64,000 bases of DNA. Source: an uncultured Draconibacterium sp. Its GTDB lineage: Bacteria > Bacteroidota > Bacteroidia > Bacteroidales > Prolixibacteraceae. The DNA lies in the NCBI RefSeq assembly GCF_963674925.1, contig NZ_OY771647.1, positions 2,743,501-2,807,500 on the forward strand. The letters are read 5' to 3'. The position numbers and the translations under genes were made by a program. Under the pieces are notes generated by a model. That model had not been told where the DNA came from. It ran no database searches and saw nothing but the letters and a program-made list of their open reading frames with translations. Shown piece by piece: positions 1 through 8,669 of the stretch (positions are counted from its first letter, which is position 1; every line of letters begins with the position of its first letter).

Positions 1-1
1 G

Positions 2-733
2 GCGGAATATGAAACAGCAACGACTAGATCCACGGCGTTTTTCCGGATTGTTGTGGCTGTTTTAGTGCTTCTTGTAGTGTTTGCCATTACTCGCTATTTT
101 ATTCGAAAGCAAAAGGCAAAAGCTCCGCTGCTAAATAAAACAAGGTATATAAAACTTTTAAACGATGCCTCTCTCGATTTTCCAAATGGCTTGTATTTCG
201 ATAAAACGCATACATGGGTTTTTATGGAAGAAGGTGGCCGGGTAAAAATGGGAGTTGATGATTTTATCTCCAATGTTACCGGCAATTATACCCGCCTGAT
301 CATGAAAAGTCCGGGTGAAAAAGTTAAAAGAATGGAGCCGGTAGTTACCTTAATTCGCAACGGGAAACAGATTACACTGAATTCTCCGGTTTCAGGAACG
401 GTAAAAGAAATCAATGAAAGTTTGGTTGCCGATCCGTATGTTGTTAACAATGAGCCTTATGGCGAAGGTTGGATATATAAAATTGAGCCTTCGAACTGGT
501 TGAGAGAAACTCAATTCTTTAAAATGGGCAATAGCTATCGCGAATGGATAACCGGTGAGTTTAGTCGTCTCAAAGATTTTCTGGCCTGTTCATTGAATAT
601 CATGAATTTGGAAAAGGGTAAGCCTGCCTTTCAGGAAGGTGGTGAACTCATGCTTCATCCGTTGAAAGATCTTGAGCCCAAAGTATGGGAAGACTTTCAG
701 AACTATTTTATCAATACTGCAGATACACACTGA
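2..733 (+). CDS. Membrane-anchored GcvH-like (H-protein fold) protein, 5' end outside window
   Basis: The frame is open to the left edge, so the gene starts outside the window; the GTG at 53 lies inside the membrane segment and is unlikely to be the start. A hydrophobic helix (about codons 16-34) is followed by a basic stretch and a domain that follows the glycine-cleavage H protein closely: a THTWV strand, a DDF turn, SPVSGTV and the NEPYGEGW signature. The lipoyl-lysine hairpin of true GcvH (ESVKA) is replaced by RNGKQ, so the lysine is shifted by one residue towards the C-terminus. A C-terminal extension of about 75 residues follows. A paralogue sits at 2866-3573, beyond the Fe-S and NrfD genes, so both probably belong to one membrane complex. 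A role in glycine cleavage is unlikely. Confidence 0.8.
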   Translation, partial: AEYETATTRSTAFFRIVVAVLVLLVVFAITRYFIRKQKAKAPLLNKTRYIKLLNDASLDFPNGLYFDKTHTWVFMEEGGRVKMGVDDFISNVTGNYTRLIMKSPGEKVKRMEPVVTLIRNGKQITLNSPVSGTVKEINESLVADPYVVNNEPYGEGWIYKIEPSNWLRETQFFKMGNSYREWITGEFSRLKDFLACSLNIMNLEKGKPAFQEGGELMLHPLKDLEPKVWEDFQNYFINTADTH

Positions 734-763
734 TTACCTAATAACCATTTAAAGTAACAAACC

Positions 764-1627
764 ATGAGTATAAACAGAAGAAGTTTCTTCAAAGCGTTGG
801 GAATAACGGGTGCTACGTTTGTTTTCGGTAAAGATGCACCGGCTAAACCTGCCGACAAAGAAGTAACGGAATTCAAAGCCATTTTGTACGATTCTACAAA
901 ATGTATTGGTTGCCAAACCTGTGAGTTTTCGTGTGCCGAAGCGCACAATTTACCGGAGCCCGAAGATTATCCGGAAATGGGTGTTGTGCGAAAAACCGAT
1001 GAAACCCGGCGTACTGTTGTAAATGCTTACGATACTTCGATTGGTGAAGTGTATGTAAAACGCCAGTGTATGCATTGTAATGATCCTGCCTGTGGAGCAG
1101 CCTGTTTAACCCAGGCGATGCACAAAACCAAGGACGGGCCGGTAATTTGGCGCGAAGATAAATGTATGGGTTGCCGTTATTGTATGGTTTCGTGTCCTTT
1201 TGATGTTCCGAAGTTTGAATACAACAGTCCGAACCCAAAAATTACAAAATGTAACATGTGTTTCGAGCGGCAGGAAGAAGGAAAGCTGCCGGCCTGTGTG
1301 GAAAACTGTCCGGCTGAAGCGATTATATTTGGCACCCGGCGCGAATTAATTGCTGAAGCCAGACGAAGGATCAACGAAAATCCAGATGTTTACTACGATC
1401 ATATTTATGGTGAAACCGAAGCCGGAGGAACTTCATTTTTGTATTTGTCTCCTGTGCCGTTCGAAGAAATTGGTTTCAACACCGGCATTCAAAAAGCTTC
1501 GTATCCATCGTTAACCAAAGGATTTTTGTACAGTGTTCCTGCAGTATTTGTGCTGTGGCCCATGATGTTGCTGGGAATTCAGGATGCGACCAAAGATAAA
1601 CCAACTAAAACTGAAGATCATGAATAA
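764..1627 (+). CDS. HybA-like periplasmic four-cluster ferredoxin subunit
   Basis: This is an electron-transfer subunit of a membrane oxidoreductase. The N-terminus carries a Tat signal (NRRSFFK at residues 4-10). Four cysteine groups for [4Fe-4S] clusters are visible: C47/50/53/57, C102/105/110/114, C134/137/140/144, and C163/166 with C178/182. A hydrophobic segment at about 254-272 would anchor the C-terminus, as in HybA of hydrogenase-2. The gene overlaps the NrfD/HybB-type membrane subunit that follows by 8 bp, so the two are translated together. No catalytic subunit (NiFe hydrogenase or molybdopterin enzyme) is visible; it may lie left of the window. PsrB/DmsB-type subunits are alternatives, but the C-terminal anchor favours HybA. 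Confidence 0.88.
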   Translation: MSINRRSFFKALGITGATFVFGKDAPAKPADKEVTEFKAILYDSTKCIGCQTCEFSCAEAHNLPEPEDYPEMGVVRKTDETRRTVVNAYDTSIGEVYVKRQCMHCNDPACGAACLTQAMHKTKDGPVIWREDKCMGCRYCMVSCPFDVPKFEYNSPNPKITKCNMCFERQEEGKLPACVENCPAEAIIFGTRRELIAEARRRINENPDVYYDHIYGETEAGGTSFLYLSPVPFEEIGFNTGIQKASYPSLTKGFLYSVPAVFVLWPMMLLGIQDATKDKPTKTEDHE

Positions 1628-2846
1628 TACCATAAGCGTACCTATAAGCGAAGAAAAAAAGAGCCGTTGGAAATTTTTCCTTGGAGAGCTAAAACCCAAA
1701 GGCAAAATGTTTACCTGGTTCAACGTCATTTCCATACCGATAATGCTGCTCGGTCTGGGATTGATAGTTATCCGTTTTTGGAAAGGAATCGGTTCAATCA
1801 CCAACCTCACACAGGAGGTACCGTGGGGATTGTGGATCGGTTTCGATGTGGTAACCGGAGTTGCCTTTGCAGGCGGTGCCTACGTGGTTACTTTCATGGT
1901 TTATATCCTGAACATGAAAAGTTACCGCTCCATTGTAAGAGTAACAGTGTTGAATGGATTTCTGGCCTATGTATTTTATGCCGGTGCCTTGCTGCTCGAT
2001 CTGGGGCGTCCATGGAATGTTATCAACCCGATAATTGGTAACGGATTCGGAACCAGCTCGGTGTTGTTTTTGGTTGCCTGGCATTTTCTGTTGTATATGC
2101 TTGCCGAATTAATCGAATTTTCGCCTGCCATTGCCGAATGGCTTGGAGCAAAAAGGGCCTGCAAAATTCTCTCGGGAATGACTTTGGCAGCTGTGATTTT
2201 TGGTATCACTTTATCAACTCTTCATCAGTCGGGGCTTGGAGCTCTCTACCTGATGGCGAAGGAAAAAATCCATCCGTTGTGGTATTCCGAGTTTATACCG
2301 ATCCTGTTTTTTGTATCCAGTATTTTTGCCGGCCTGTCGATGGTGATCTTCGAAGGCTCGATTACGCAGAAAGTTTTTAGCAATCAGATCAGTGAAAAGA
2401 ACCACGATCAGCATCACAAGATTCTTCGTGGATTATCGAAGATTTGTACCGGTGCATTATTTGCCTATTTTTTCCTGCAGGTACTGGTATTTGTGCACAG
2501 CAAAAACTGGGTATACCTGAGTACGCCGATGGGCTACTGGTATCTTACTGAAATGCTTGGTTTCGTGATGCTTCCTATGTTACTATTTTACTACAGCTAC
2601 CGACGAAACAATATTACACTAATTAAAGTGGCATCGGTAATTACCATGCTGGGCGTTATTATCAACCGCCTGAATGTAACGGTGATCGGTTTCCGCTGGG
2701 ATGCTGCCGTACATTACGTTCCGTCGTGGATGGAAATTGTGGTTACCCTGGCCGTAATTTTTACCGAAATATGGATTTTCCGCTGGGTGATCAACCGTTT
2801 ACCGGTGTTACGCGAATCGCCATCGTGGGCAAAAAATATGCATTAA
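1620..2846 (+). CDS. NrfD/HybB-type membrane quinone-interacting subunit
   Basis: A polytopic membrane protein of 408 residues with about ten transmembrane helices, matching the NrfD/PsrC/HybB family that exchanges electrons between a periplasmic Fe-S subunit and the quinone pool. The start ATG at 1620 overlaps the end of the ferredoxin gene (ATGAATAA); an in-frame ATG at 1584 would add 12 charged residues and overlap more, so I prefer 1620. Family-like features are the early PWGLWIGFD segment and a conserved VINRLNVT segment late in the protein. Neighbours on both sides (Tat ferredoxin upstream, GcvH-like protein 19 bp downstream) indicate one operon. Confidence 0.87.
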   Translation: MNNTISVPISEEKKSRWKFFLGELKPKGKMFTWFNVISIPIMLLGLGLIVIRFWKGIGSITNLTQEVPWGLWIGFDVVTGVAFAGGAYVVTFMVYILNMKSYRSIVRVTVLNGFLAYVFYAGALLLDLGRPWNVINPIIGNGFGTSSVLFLVAWHFLLYMLAELIEFSPAIAEWLGAKRACKILSGMTLAAVIFGITLSTLHQSGLGALYLMAKEKIHPLWYSEFIPILFFVSSIFAGLSMVIFEGSITQKVFSNQISEKNHDQHHKILRGLSKICTGALFAYFFLQVLVFVHSKNWVYLSTPMGYWYLTEMLGFVMLPMLLFYYSYRRNNITLIKVASVITMLGVIINRLNVTVIGFRWDAAVHYVPSWMEIVVTLAVIFTEIWIFRWVINRLPVLRESPSWAKNMH

Positions 2847-2865
2847 CAATTTAAAAGCGAATAAA

Positions 2866-3573
2866 ATGGAAGGATTTACATATTCAAATCTGTTTGATAC
2901 AAAAGGAATCGAATACATTGTGGTAATCATATTTCTTTTGTTACTGATCCCTTTCTGGGTGATGGTGAACCGAAAAAGCGAAGTCGTTCAGCATATTCAG
3001 CAAGGCATTCGCGTTCTTACTACCAACTTTTTGCGTATTCCGAAAGGTCTGTTTTTCAGTCCGAATCACACCTGGATGTACATGGAAAAATCGGGACAGG
3101 CAAAAATAGGGCTGGATGATTTTCTGCAAAATGTATTGGGTGAAATTGAAATACAACCGTTAAAATCGACCGGTGAAACCGTTAAAAAAGGTGAAGTACT
3201 TGCGCTCATTGGGCAGGGAGGAAAGCAACTCCGTGTTCACTCGCCGTTGTCCGGTGAAATTGTGGCTGCCAATCTTGCTCCCGGAGAAAGTGATGTGCCC
3301 GGCACGAATGAGCTCGACGCTGGTTGGCTGTATTCAATGGTTCCGGAGAATTGGCAAAAGGAAACTTCTGGATTTTTACTGGGTGTCGAAGCCGCTAACT
3401 GGTTTACCGACGAGATAACACGCTTAAAGGATTTTTTGAATATCAACCTGGCCCGGCAGGCAGGAGTTTCAACCGTTTTGGCATTTCAGGAAGGTGGTGA
3501 GCTGGAACCTAATCCGCTTGCAAAACTGGATGCCGAAATTTGGAATGAATTTCAAAATGAATTTATGGAATAA
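2866..3573 (+). CDS. Membrane-anchored GcvH-like protein, second copy
   Basis: A protein of 235 residues: one transmembrane helix at about 17-34, then an H-protein-like barrel (NHTW at 67-70, DDF at 84-86, SPLSGEI at 126-132) and a C-terminal extension shared with the paralogue at the window's left edge (FQEGGE and a final WNEFQNEF). At the canonical lipoyl position the residue is glycine (G119), with lysine at 120, the same one-residue shift as in the other copy. GcvH proteins are normally soluble and about 125-130 residues long; this one is anchored and nearly twice that. It follows the NrfD-type gene by 19 bp and probably belongs to the same complex. Function unknown. Confidence 0.82.
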   Translation: MEGFTYSNLFDTKGIEYIVVIIFLLLLIPFWVMVNRKSEVVQHIQQGIRVLTTNFLRIPKGLFFSPNHTWMYMEKSGQAKIGLDDFLQNVLGEIEIQPLKSTGETVKKGEVLALIGQGGKQLRVHSPLSGEIVAANLAPGESDVPGTNELDAGWLYSMVPENWQKETSGFLLGVEAANWFTDEITRLKDFLNINLARQAGVSTVLAFQEGGELEPNPLAKLDAEIWNEFQNEFME

Positions 3574-3595
3574 CAAAGCTGAATATTAAAAGTCC

Positions 3596-3627
3596 TTGTT
3601 AATCATTTGTTCTTTTTTGTACCTTGG
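3596..3627 (+). promoter_or_regulatory. Candidate promoter of the two-component operon
   Basis: TTG at 3596-3598, a 21-nt spacer and TACCTTGG at 3620-3627 resemble the Bacteroidota primary-sigma pattern (TTTG, about 20 nt, TAnnTTTG). It lies 35 bp before the sensor kinase start and just after the GcvH-like gene, so the kinase could have its own transcript. Confidence 0.35.
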
Positions 3628-3662
3628 AGGTTTCTTATAAAAAACCGATTGACTGACTCGTT

Positions 3663-5363
3663 ATGGATAAAAACGATGATAATAGTAAAACAACGTCCGG
3701 CCGGAAACGGCGGGATTTTATTCCAAAGTTTATACGACGTTACCTGAGTTTTCGTTCGTCGATATATGCCCGGGTAATATATATAATTGCGATACTATCG
3801 TTGTTTTTGTTTATTTCTTACAGTCTGATTTTTAGGTCGGTTTACGAAGGATATCTCCGCACTGTAATTCGCCAGCAGGGAGATAATATCGGGTCGATTG
3901 TTGAAGGGTCGCTTTACTATTCAATGTTGAAAAACGATAAAAGTGCCCTGCAAAGTACGCTTGATATTATCAATTCTATGCCGGGAATTGATGAAGTTAA
4001 CATGTATGATAACAGCGATAGTTTGGTGTATTCCACATCTATTGTTGCCGACTCGCTTGTAAAAAACGGACCCAACTGCATGAGTTGTCATGATAACTTT
4101 TCCGACTTGTTTCCAACAACGCAGAAAGCATATCGCATCATCGATTTTAAGAGCCCTTGTAACATCGATCAAAAAGATAAAAGCCACCGGCAGCTGTTGG
4201 TGCGAACGCCAATTTTAAACGAGCAGTCGTGTTATGTAAGTGCTTGTCACGCACATAGTCAGGATGAAGAGATATTGGGGTCACTTATTATTAAAGTGCC
4301 ATTGTCGGAGCTTGATTCGGCCGTGACCAAATCATCAACCGAATTCTTTTTGCTGGCCATTATGGTTACGATTATTTTGGTTTCGTTGCTTATATTTTTC
4401 ACCAAGAACAAGATTCAGAAACCGCTGAATGAAATTATTGTGGCTAGTGAAGAAGTGTCGAAAGGCGACCGTAGCCGACGCCTGGAAATTAAACCGTATC
4501 TGTTGGAAGACATGCGTTCGGTATCGCTGGCATTTAACAACATGCTCGATAATTTGGATGCTGCCAACAGCGAGTTGGAAAACTGGTCGCATCAGTTGGA
4601 ATACAAAGTGCAGCGAAAATCGGAAGAGTTGGCCGAAATTCAAAATGAACTTATTCATATTGAGCGAATTACTTCGTTGGGTAAATTGTCATCGTCTGTT
4701 GCTCACGAGATTAATAATCCGCTTTCCGGAATTCTTACTTACAGCAAGTTGGTGGCTAAAAAACTGGCAAAGATCGATTTGCCCGAAGATACGAAGGAAT
4801 CGATGTTAAAACACCTGAAAGTAATTGAAAATGAGTCAAAACGTTGTGGAAATATTGTTCGGGGATTGCTCGATTTTTCACGAAAAGACCAGGAAAATTT
4901 TGAGCAACATTCCTTAAATCAAATTCTTAAAGAATCGTATACTTTAATGGCGCACCAAATGCATATTGCGGGCATTCATTTTTATTCTGATTTTGCTGCT
5001 ACTTCTGATCTGATTCTTTGCAACGACAACCAGATCAAACAGGTGTGCGTGGCTTTGCTGGTTAATGCTAAGGAAGCAGTAACAACAAATGCCGAAGTAC
5101 TGATAAAAACATCGAATCCAGATAGGGAACACATAAAAATGGATATAATCGATAATGGTGTTGGAATTGCCAAAGAAGATATCTCACGCATTTTTCAGCC
5201 GTTTTATTCTGCCAAGCAACGTGCCAGCGGAATCGGGCTTGGACTGGCAATCGTTCATGGAATTGTGCAAAGCCATAAAGGTAAAATAGAGGTGGTTTCA
5301 GAGCCCGGAAAAGGAACTACCATGTCGGTTGTATTTAATTTGATAACAAAAGAAGATCAGTGA
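3663..5363 (+). CDS. Sensor histidine kinase with periplasmic CxxCH motifs (NtrB type)
   Basis: A membrane sensor of 566 residues. A helix at about 37-57 and another at about 228-247 enclose a periplasmic domain of about 170 residues, followed by HAMP, a short coiled coil, a HisKA domain (VAHEINNPLSG, phospho-acceptor His) and an HATPase domain with DNGVGI and GIGLGLAIV. The periplasmic part contains C139-x2-C142-H143 and C190-x4-C195-H196, the first a standard heme-c motif and the second a CX4CH variant, so it may bind heme and sense redox state or a ligand. The gene ends 1 bp before the response regulator start. Its place next to the HybA/HybB-like operon suggests it regulates that complex; this is inference. 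Confidence 0.9.
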   Translation: MDKNDDNSKTTSGRKRRDFIPKFIRRYLSFRSSIYARVIYIIAILSLFLFISYSLIFRSVYEGYLRTVIRQQGDNIGSIVEGSLYYSMLKNDKSALQSTLDIINSMPGIDEVNMYDNSDSLVYSTSIVADSLVKNGPNCMSCHDNFSDLFPTTQKAYRIIDFKSPCNIDQKDKSHRQLLVRTPILNEQSCYVSACHAHSQDEEILGSLIIKVPLSELDSAVTKSSTEFFLLAIMVTIILVSLLIFFTKNKIQKPLNEIIVASEEVSKGDRSRRLEIKPYLLEDMRSVSLAFNNMLDNLDAANSELENWSHQLEYKVQRKSEELAEIQNELIHIERITSLGKLSSSVAHEINNPLSGILTYSKLVAKKLAKIDLPEDTKESMLKHLKVIENESKRCGNIVRGLLDFSRKDQENFEQHSLNQILKESYTLMAHQMHIAGIHFYSDFAATSDLILCNDNQIKQVCVALLVNAKEAVTTNAEVLIKTSNPDREHIKMDIIDNGVGIAKEDISRIFQPFYSAKQRASGIGLGLAIVHGIVQSHKGKIEVVSEPGKGTTMSVVFNLITKEDQ

Positions 5364-6552
5364 TATGAAGACAAGCATTTCCATATTAATAGTTGACGAT
5401 GAAGAATCGGTTAGGGATTCGCTCTATAACTGGTTTATTGAGGATGGGTACGAAGTAGATAGTGCCGCCAATGCCAAAGAAGCGCTATCAAAAATTGAGT
5501 CGGGAAAATTTGATATAATACTGGCAGATATTAAAATGCCCGGGATGGACGGACTGGAAATGCATCGGCGTATTAAAGAATTCGACAGTGCTGCCATTGT
5601 AATTGTAATGACCGCTTTTGCTTCGGTTGAAACGGCTGTTCAGGCACTAAAGGATGGGGCTTTCGATTACATAACCAAACCATTTGATCCGGATGATCTT
5701 TCGCACTTAATCCGAAATGCTGCCCGCCAGATTTCACTGAGAAGTGAAAATGAAACACTGAAAAATAAAATTGTAACGCTTGAGAATATCGAAGATATTG
5801 TAGGAAACAGCGAAAGCATGATCAGGGTATTAAAGGAGGTGGAGAATGTGGCTGCGTCGAGTTCTTCGGTAATTTCAGCCGTTTTATTCTGCCAAGCAAC
5901 GTGCCAGCGGAATCGGGCTTGGACTGGCAATCGTTCATGGAATTGTGCAAAGCCATAAAGGTAAAATAGAGGTGGTTTCAGAGCCCGGAAAAGGAACTAC
6001 CATGTCGGTTGTATTTAATTTGATAACAAAAGAAGATCAGTGATATGAAGACAAGCATTTCCATATTAATAGTTGACGATGAAGAATCGGTTAGGGATTC
6101 GCTCTATAACTGGTTTATTGAGGATGGGTACGAAGTAGATAGTGCCGCCAATGCCAAAGAAGCGCTATCAAAAATTGAGTCGGGAAAATTTGATATAATA
6201 CTGGCAGATATTAAAATGCCCGGGATGGACGGACTGGAAATGCATCGGCGTATTAAAGAATTCGACAGTGCTGCCATTGTAATTGTAATGACCGCTTTTG
6301 CTTCGGTTGAAACGGCTGTTCAGGCACTAAAGGATGGGGCTTTCGATTACATAACCAAACCATTTGATCCGGATGATCTTTCGCACTTAATCCGAAATGC
6401 TGCCCGCCAGATTTCACTGAGAAGTGAAAATGAAACACTGAAAAATAAAATTGTAACGCTTGAGAATATCGAAGATATTGTAGGAAACAGCGAAAGCATG
6501 ATCAGGGTATTAAAGGAGGTGGAGAATGTGGCTGCGTCGAGTTCTTCGGTAA
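5193..6552 (+). repeat. Exact 680-bp tandem duplication across the kinase/regulator junction
   Basis: Copy 1 (5193-5872) and copy 2 (5873-6552) agree at every base I compared. The unit runs from the 3' end of the sensor kinase gene through the receiver domain and linker of the regulator. The novel junction is near 5873 with at most 1-2 nt of microhomology. The intact kinase lies left of the junction and an intact regulator right of it; the by-product is a truncated regulator and an orphan kinase tail (5873-6043) without a start. Perfect identity means it is very recent or an assembly error. Confidence 0.95.
5365..5958 (+). pseudogene. Truncated response regulator (receiver domain only) made by the duplication
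   Basis: The first ~170 codons are identical to the intact regulator at 6045: receiver domain with acidic pocket D11/D12, phospho-acceptor D55 and the ITKPF lysine, then the linker and start of the AAA+ domain. At about 5873 the reading frame passes into the duplicated kinase tail in a wrong frame and adds about 27 foreign residues before the stop. There is no Walker A, GAFTGA loop or DNA-binding domain. If expressed it could take phosphoryl groups from the kinase without activating transcription; more likely it is a passive by-product or an assembly artefact. Confidence 0.85.
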
Positions 6553-7388
6553 TAATTACAGGCGAAAGCGGAACCGGAAAGGAGTTGATTGCTCATGCAA
6601 TCCATTCCAATTCGCCCCGTAAGTTTTTCCCAATGGTTACGGTTCATTGTGGTGCCTTGTCGGAGGATTTACTGGAGAGTGAGTTGTTTGGACACGAAAA
6701 GGGGGCTTTTACAGGCGCGATGTTTAACCGCAAAGGCCGTTTTGAAATGGCCGATGGTGGGACCATTTTTCTGGATGAAATAGCAACCATTTCAATGAAA
6801 ATGCAGATAGAACTTTTGCGGGTGCTTGAATCGAAAAGCTTTACACGCGTTGGTGGCAATAAGGAAATAAAATCGGATTTCAGAATTATTTGCGCAACCA
6901 ACAAAGACCTGAAAAAAATGGTTGCCGACGGTTCCTTCCGCGAGGATCTTTATTACCGGTTAAATGTGGTGAATATTGCCATTCCGCCGCTGAGGGATAG
7001 AAAGGAAGACATCCCGATGCTGGTAAGCTATTTTATTAAAAAATACTGCACTTCCATGAGCCGCGATTTGATCACCATTGATCAGGCAGCTTTGCAACGG
7101 CTTGAAGAATATAATTATCCAGGCAATGTTCGCGAGCTGGAAAATATGATCGAACGTGCCATTGTGGTCGGAAACGGGAAAGAGATCCGCCTGAAAGATC
7201 TTCCGTTGGAAACCGATAGCGTCACCGATTCGAACGACAGTTTGGATGAACTGGAGAAAAAATACATTCAGAAAACACTGGAAAAATACGATTGGAATAT
7301 CAGTCGCTCGGCCAAAGTTCTACAGATCGACCGGGTAACTCTGTACAATAAAATTAAAAAGTATCAGCTTGGTACGCCTAAAAATTAG
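6045..7388 (+). CDS. Sigma-54-dependent response regulator (NtrC family)
   Basis: An activator of 447 residues that drives RNA polymerase-sigma54 open-complex formation when phosphorylated. Order: receiver domain 1-120 (D55 in LADIKMPG), AAA+ domain with Walker A GESGTGKE, the sigma-54 contact loop GAFTGA, Walker B IFLDEI, and a C-terminal Fis-type helix-turn-helix near 415-440. It lies directly behind a duplicated kinase tail; in the unduplicated arrangement its start would be 1 bp from the kinase stop, so the two are a cognate pair. Targets may include the neighbouring HybA/HybB-like operon; I saw no clear -24/-12 site in the visible part. Confidence 0.93.
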   Translation: MKTSISILIVDDEESVRDSLYNWFIEDGYEVDSAANAKEALSKIESGKFDIILADIKMPGMDGLEMHRRIKEFDSAAIVIVMTAFASVETAVQALKDGAFDYITKPFDPDDLSHLIRNAARQISLRSENETLKNKIVTLENIEDIVGNSESMIRVLKEVENVAASSSSVIITGESGTGKELIAHAIHSNSPRKFFPMVTVHCGALSEDLLESELFGHEKGAFTGAMFNRKGRFEMADGGTIFLDEIATISMKMQIELLRVLESKSFTRVGGNKEIKSDFRIICATNKDLKKMVADGSFREDLYYRLNVVNIAIPPLRDRKEDIPMLVSYFIKKYCTSMSRDLITIDQAALQRLEEYNYPGNVRELENMIERAIVVGNGKEIRLKDLPLETDSVTDSNDSLDELEKKYIQKTLEKYDWNISRSAKVLQIDRVTLYNKIKKYQLGTPKN

Positions 7389-7452
7389 TAGGCTGCTGAG
7401 CTTGGATAAACTCGCGCAACCGGCTGGTTCGCGAAATTAAAACACTTATTTT

Positions 7453-7998
7453 TTGAAAGAAAAAGGGATAACGCTGGTTGTTCAGGGCAAGTTCGAAAAG
7501 AGGGTTCTCGACCAAATGACCCGGGATATAGAAATCGCCTTTGGGTGGCCGGTTTCAGTTGTACCTTTTTCGCACGACATACTCCCTTATTTCGATGCCG
7601 CTCGGAAACAGTACGATGCCAATCGCTTACTGGATCTGGTTCATCGTGAATACTCAGCCAATTCAATAAAATCCATAGGGCTTTTTCAGGTCGATCTTTT
7701 TATCCCTATTTTAACTTACATTTTTGGGCAGGCACAACTCAACGGAAGCACCGGAATTGCATCGGTGTATCGTTTACGTAACCAACAGTATGGCATGAAG
7801 CGAAACGAACGACTTTTATACGATCGTTTCCGAAAAGTAGTTATTCATGAGTTGGGACATGCGTTTGGGCTCATTCATTGTCATGTGCCGGTTTGTGTTA
7901 TGCGCCCCGGAACTTACGTGGAAGACATCGACCAGAAAAAGACTCAGTTTTGCAATAAATGTAGGGAAGAACTGGAATTTTCACTTTCTTCTTTCTGA
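7453..7998 (+). CDS. Archaemetzincin-type zinc metalloprotease
   Basis: A putative peptidase of about 181 residues with the metzincin zinc motif HELGHAFGLIHC, then C-x4-C-x-M, and a CNKC pair 16 residues further, the cysteine arrangement that defines archaemetzincins (AmzA). Length matches the family. There is no ATG near the 5' end: a TAA at 7438 closes the frame upstream, and TTG at 7453 is the only start that keeps the first beta strand; the ATG at 7516 would remove it. The protein has no signal peptide and probably acts in the cytoplasm. The physiological substrate of bacterial members is unknown. Confidence 0.85.
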   Translation: MKEKGITLVVQGKFEKRVLDQMTRDIEIAFGWPVSVVPFSHDILPYFDAARKQYDANRLLDLVHREYSANSIKSIGLFQVDLFIPILTYIFGQAQLNGSTGIASVYRLRNQQYGMKRNERLLYDRFRKVVIHELGHAFGLIHCHVPVCVMRPGTYVEDIDQKKTQFCNKCREELEFSLSSF

Positions 7999-8018
7999 TT
8001 TATGAATGATTCAGTAAT

Positions 8019-8058
8019 AAAAGGAGCTCATCTGTCAATTGACGGATGAGCTCCTTTT
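8019..8058. terminator. Bidirectional terminator between convergent genes
   Basis: Two 20-nt arms (8019-8038 and 8039-8058) pair with one G-T position; the stem begins AAAAGGAGCTC and ends in its complement followed by T-rich sequence, on both strands. It separates the archaemetzincin gene from the converging DUF4252 gene. Confidence 0.85.
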
Positions 8059-8080
8059 GTTTGCAATAACAATGGAATGG

Positions 8081-8572
8081 TTACATCCCCATCGCACTTC
8101 CGGCAATTTCAATAATTTGTTCAAACTGCTGGATATTTTGCAGGTCGAGTGTGCCCGTAATGTAAATAATCATGTTTGTACTTACCAGGAGAAATTCATT
8201 CTCATCTTTACCATCCTTTTTGTAGAACGATATTTTGGAGCGTTGGTCTCGTTGGGTCATTAGCCGAGTATAATCTTTCAGGTTCACATTGTTCATCATG
8301 CTATTGTAGAGTTCTTCGCCAAGCACCTGGCGTTTTTCACCCCTTGGTTGAACCATTTTCAGTTGATGAAGCGTGCTGATATATTCCTTAAACTCGGGAC
8401 TTATATCCCGGGATTCCGACAGCATTTTAAACATGTCTTTGGTAACTTCAAAGTACGAAATGTCTTCGCGGCTGTCGATTAGTTTAAAGGCCTGATCGAT
8501 ATTTTTGTTGCCATTTTGTGCCAGGCTGCAAAAACTAATGAATAGAAAAAATAAAATGAATTTTGTTTTCAT
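8081..8572 (-). CDS. DUF4252 domain exported protein
   Basis: A protein of 163 residues with a signal peptide (hydrophobic core then SLAQ, cleavage after about residue 19). The rest matches the DUF4252 pattern: helical N-terminal part, then a strand-rich part that ends in an NMIIYITGTLDL segment. Family members have no known biochemical role and in Bacteroidota often sit downstream of ECF sigma genes, as here: the sigma factor and a membrane anti-sigma-like protein are upstream on the same strand. A gap of about 100 bp with no gene separates it from the latter. Probably envelope-located and part of a stress response module. Confidence 0.8.
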   Translation of the reverse strand: MKTKFILFFLFISFCSLAQNGNKNIDQAFKLIDSREDISYFEVTKDMFKMLSESRDISPEFKEYISTLHQLKMVQPRGEKRQVLGEELYNSMMNNVNLKDYTRLMTQRDQRSKISFYKKDGKDENEFLLVSTNMIIYITGTLDLQNIQQFEQIIEIAGSAMGM

Positions 8573-8669
8573 ACGGTTAAATTGTTTGTGAATAAAGCAT
8601 CGTATGGAATTCGCATTCTACAGCTGATTATTTCGATTGGTGCTATTCCAGATAGAGCTCGTTTCATGA

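Noticed and set aside
5873..6043. Second copy of the kinase C-terminal part
   Set aside because: Has no start codon and lacks most of the kinase; only a by-product of the tandem duplication.
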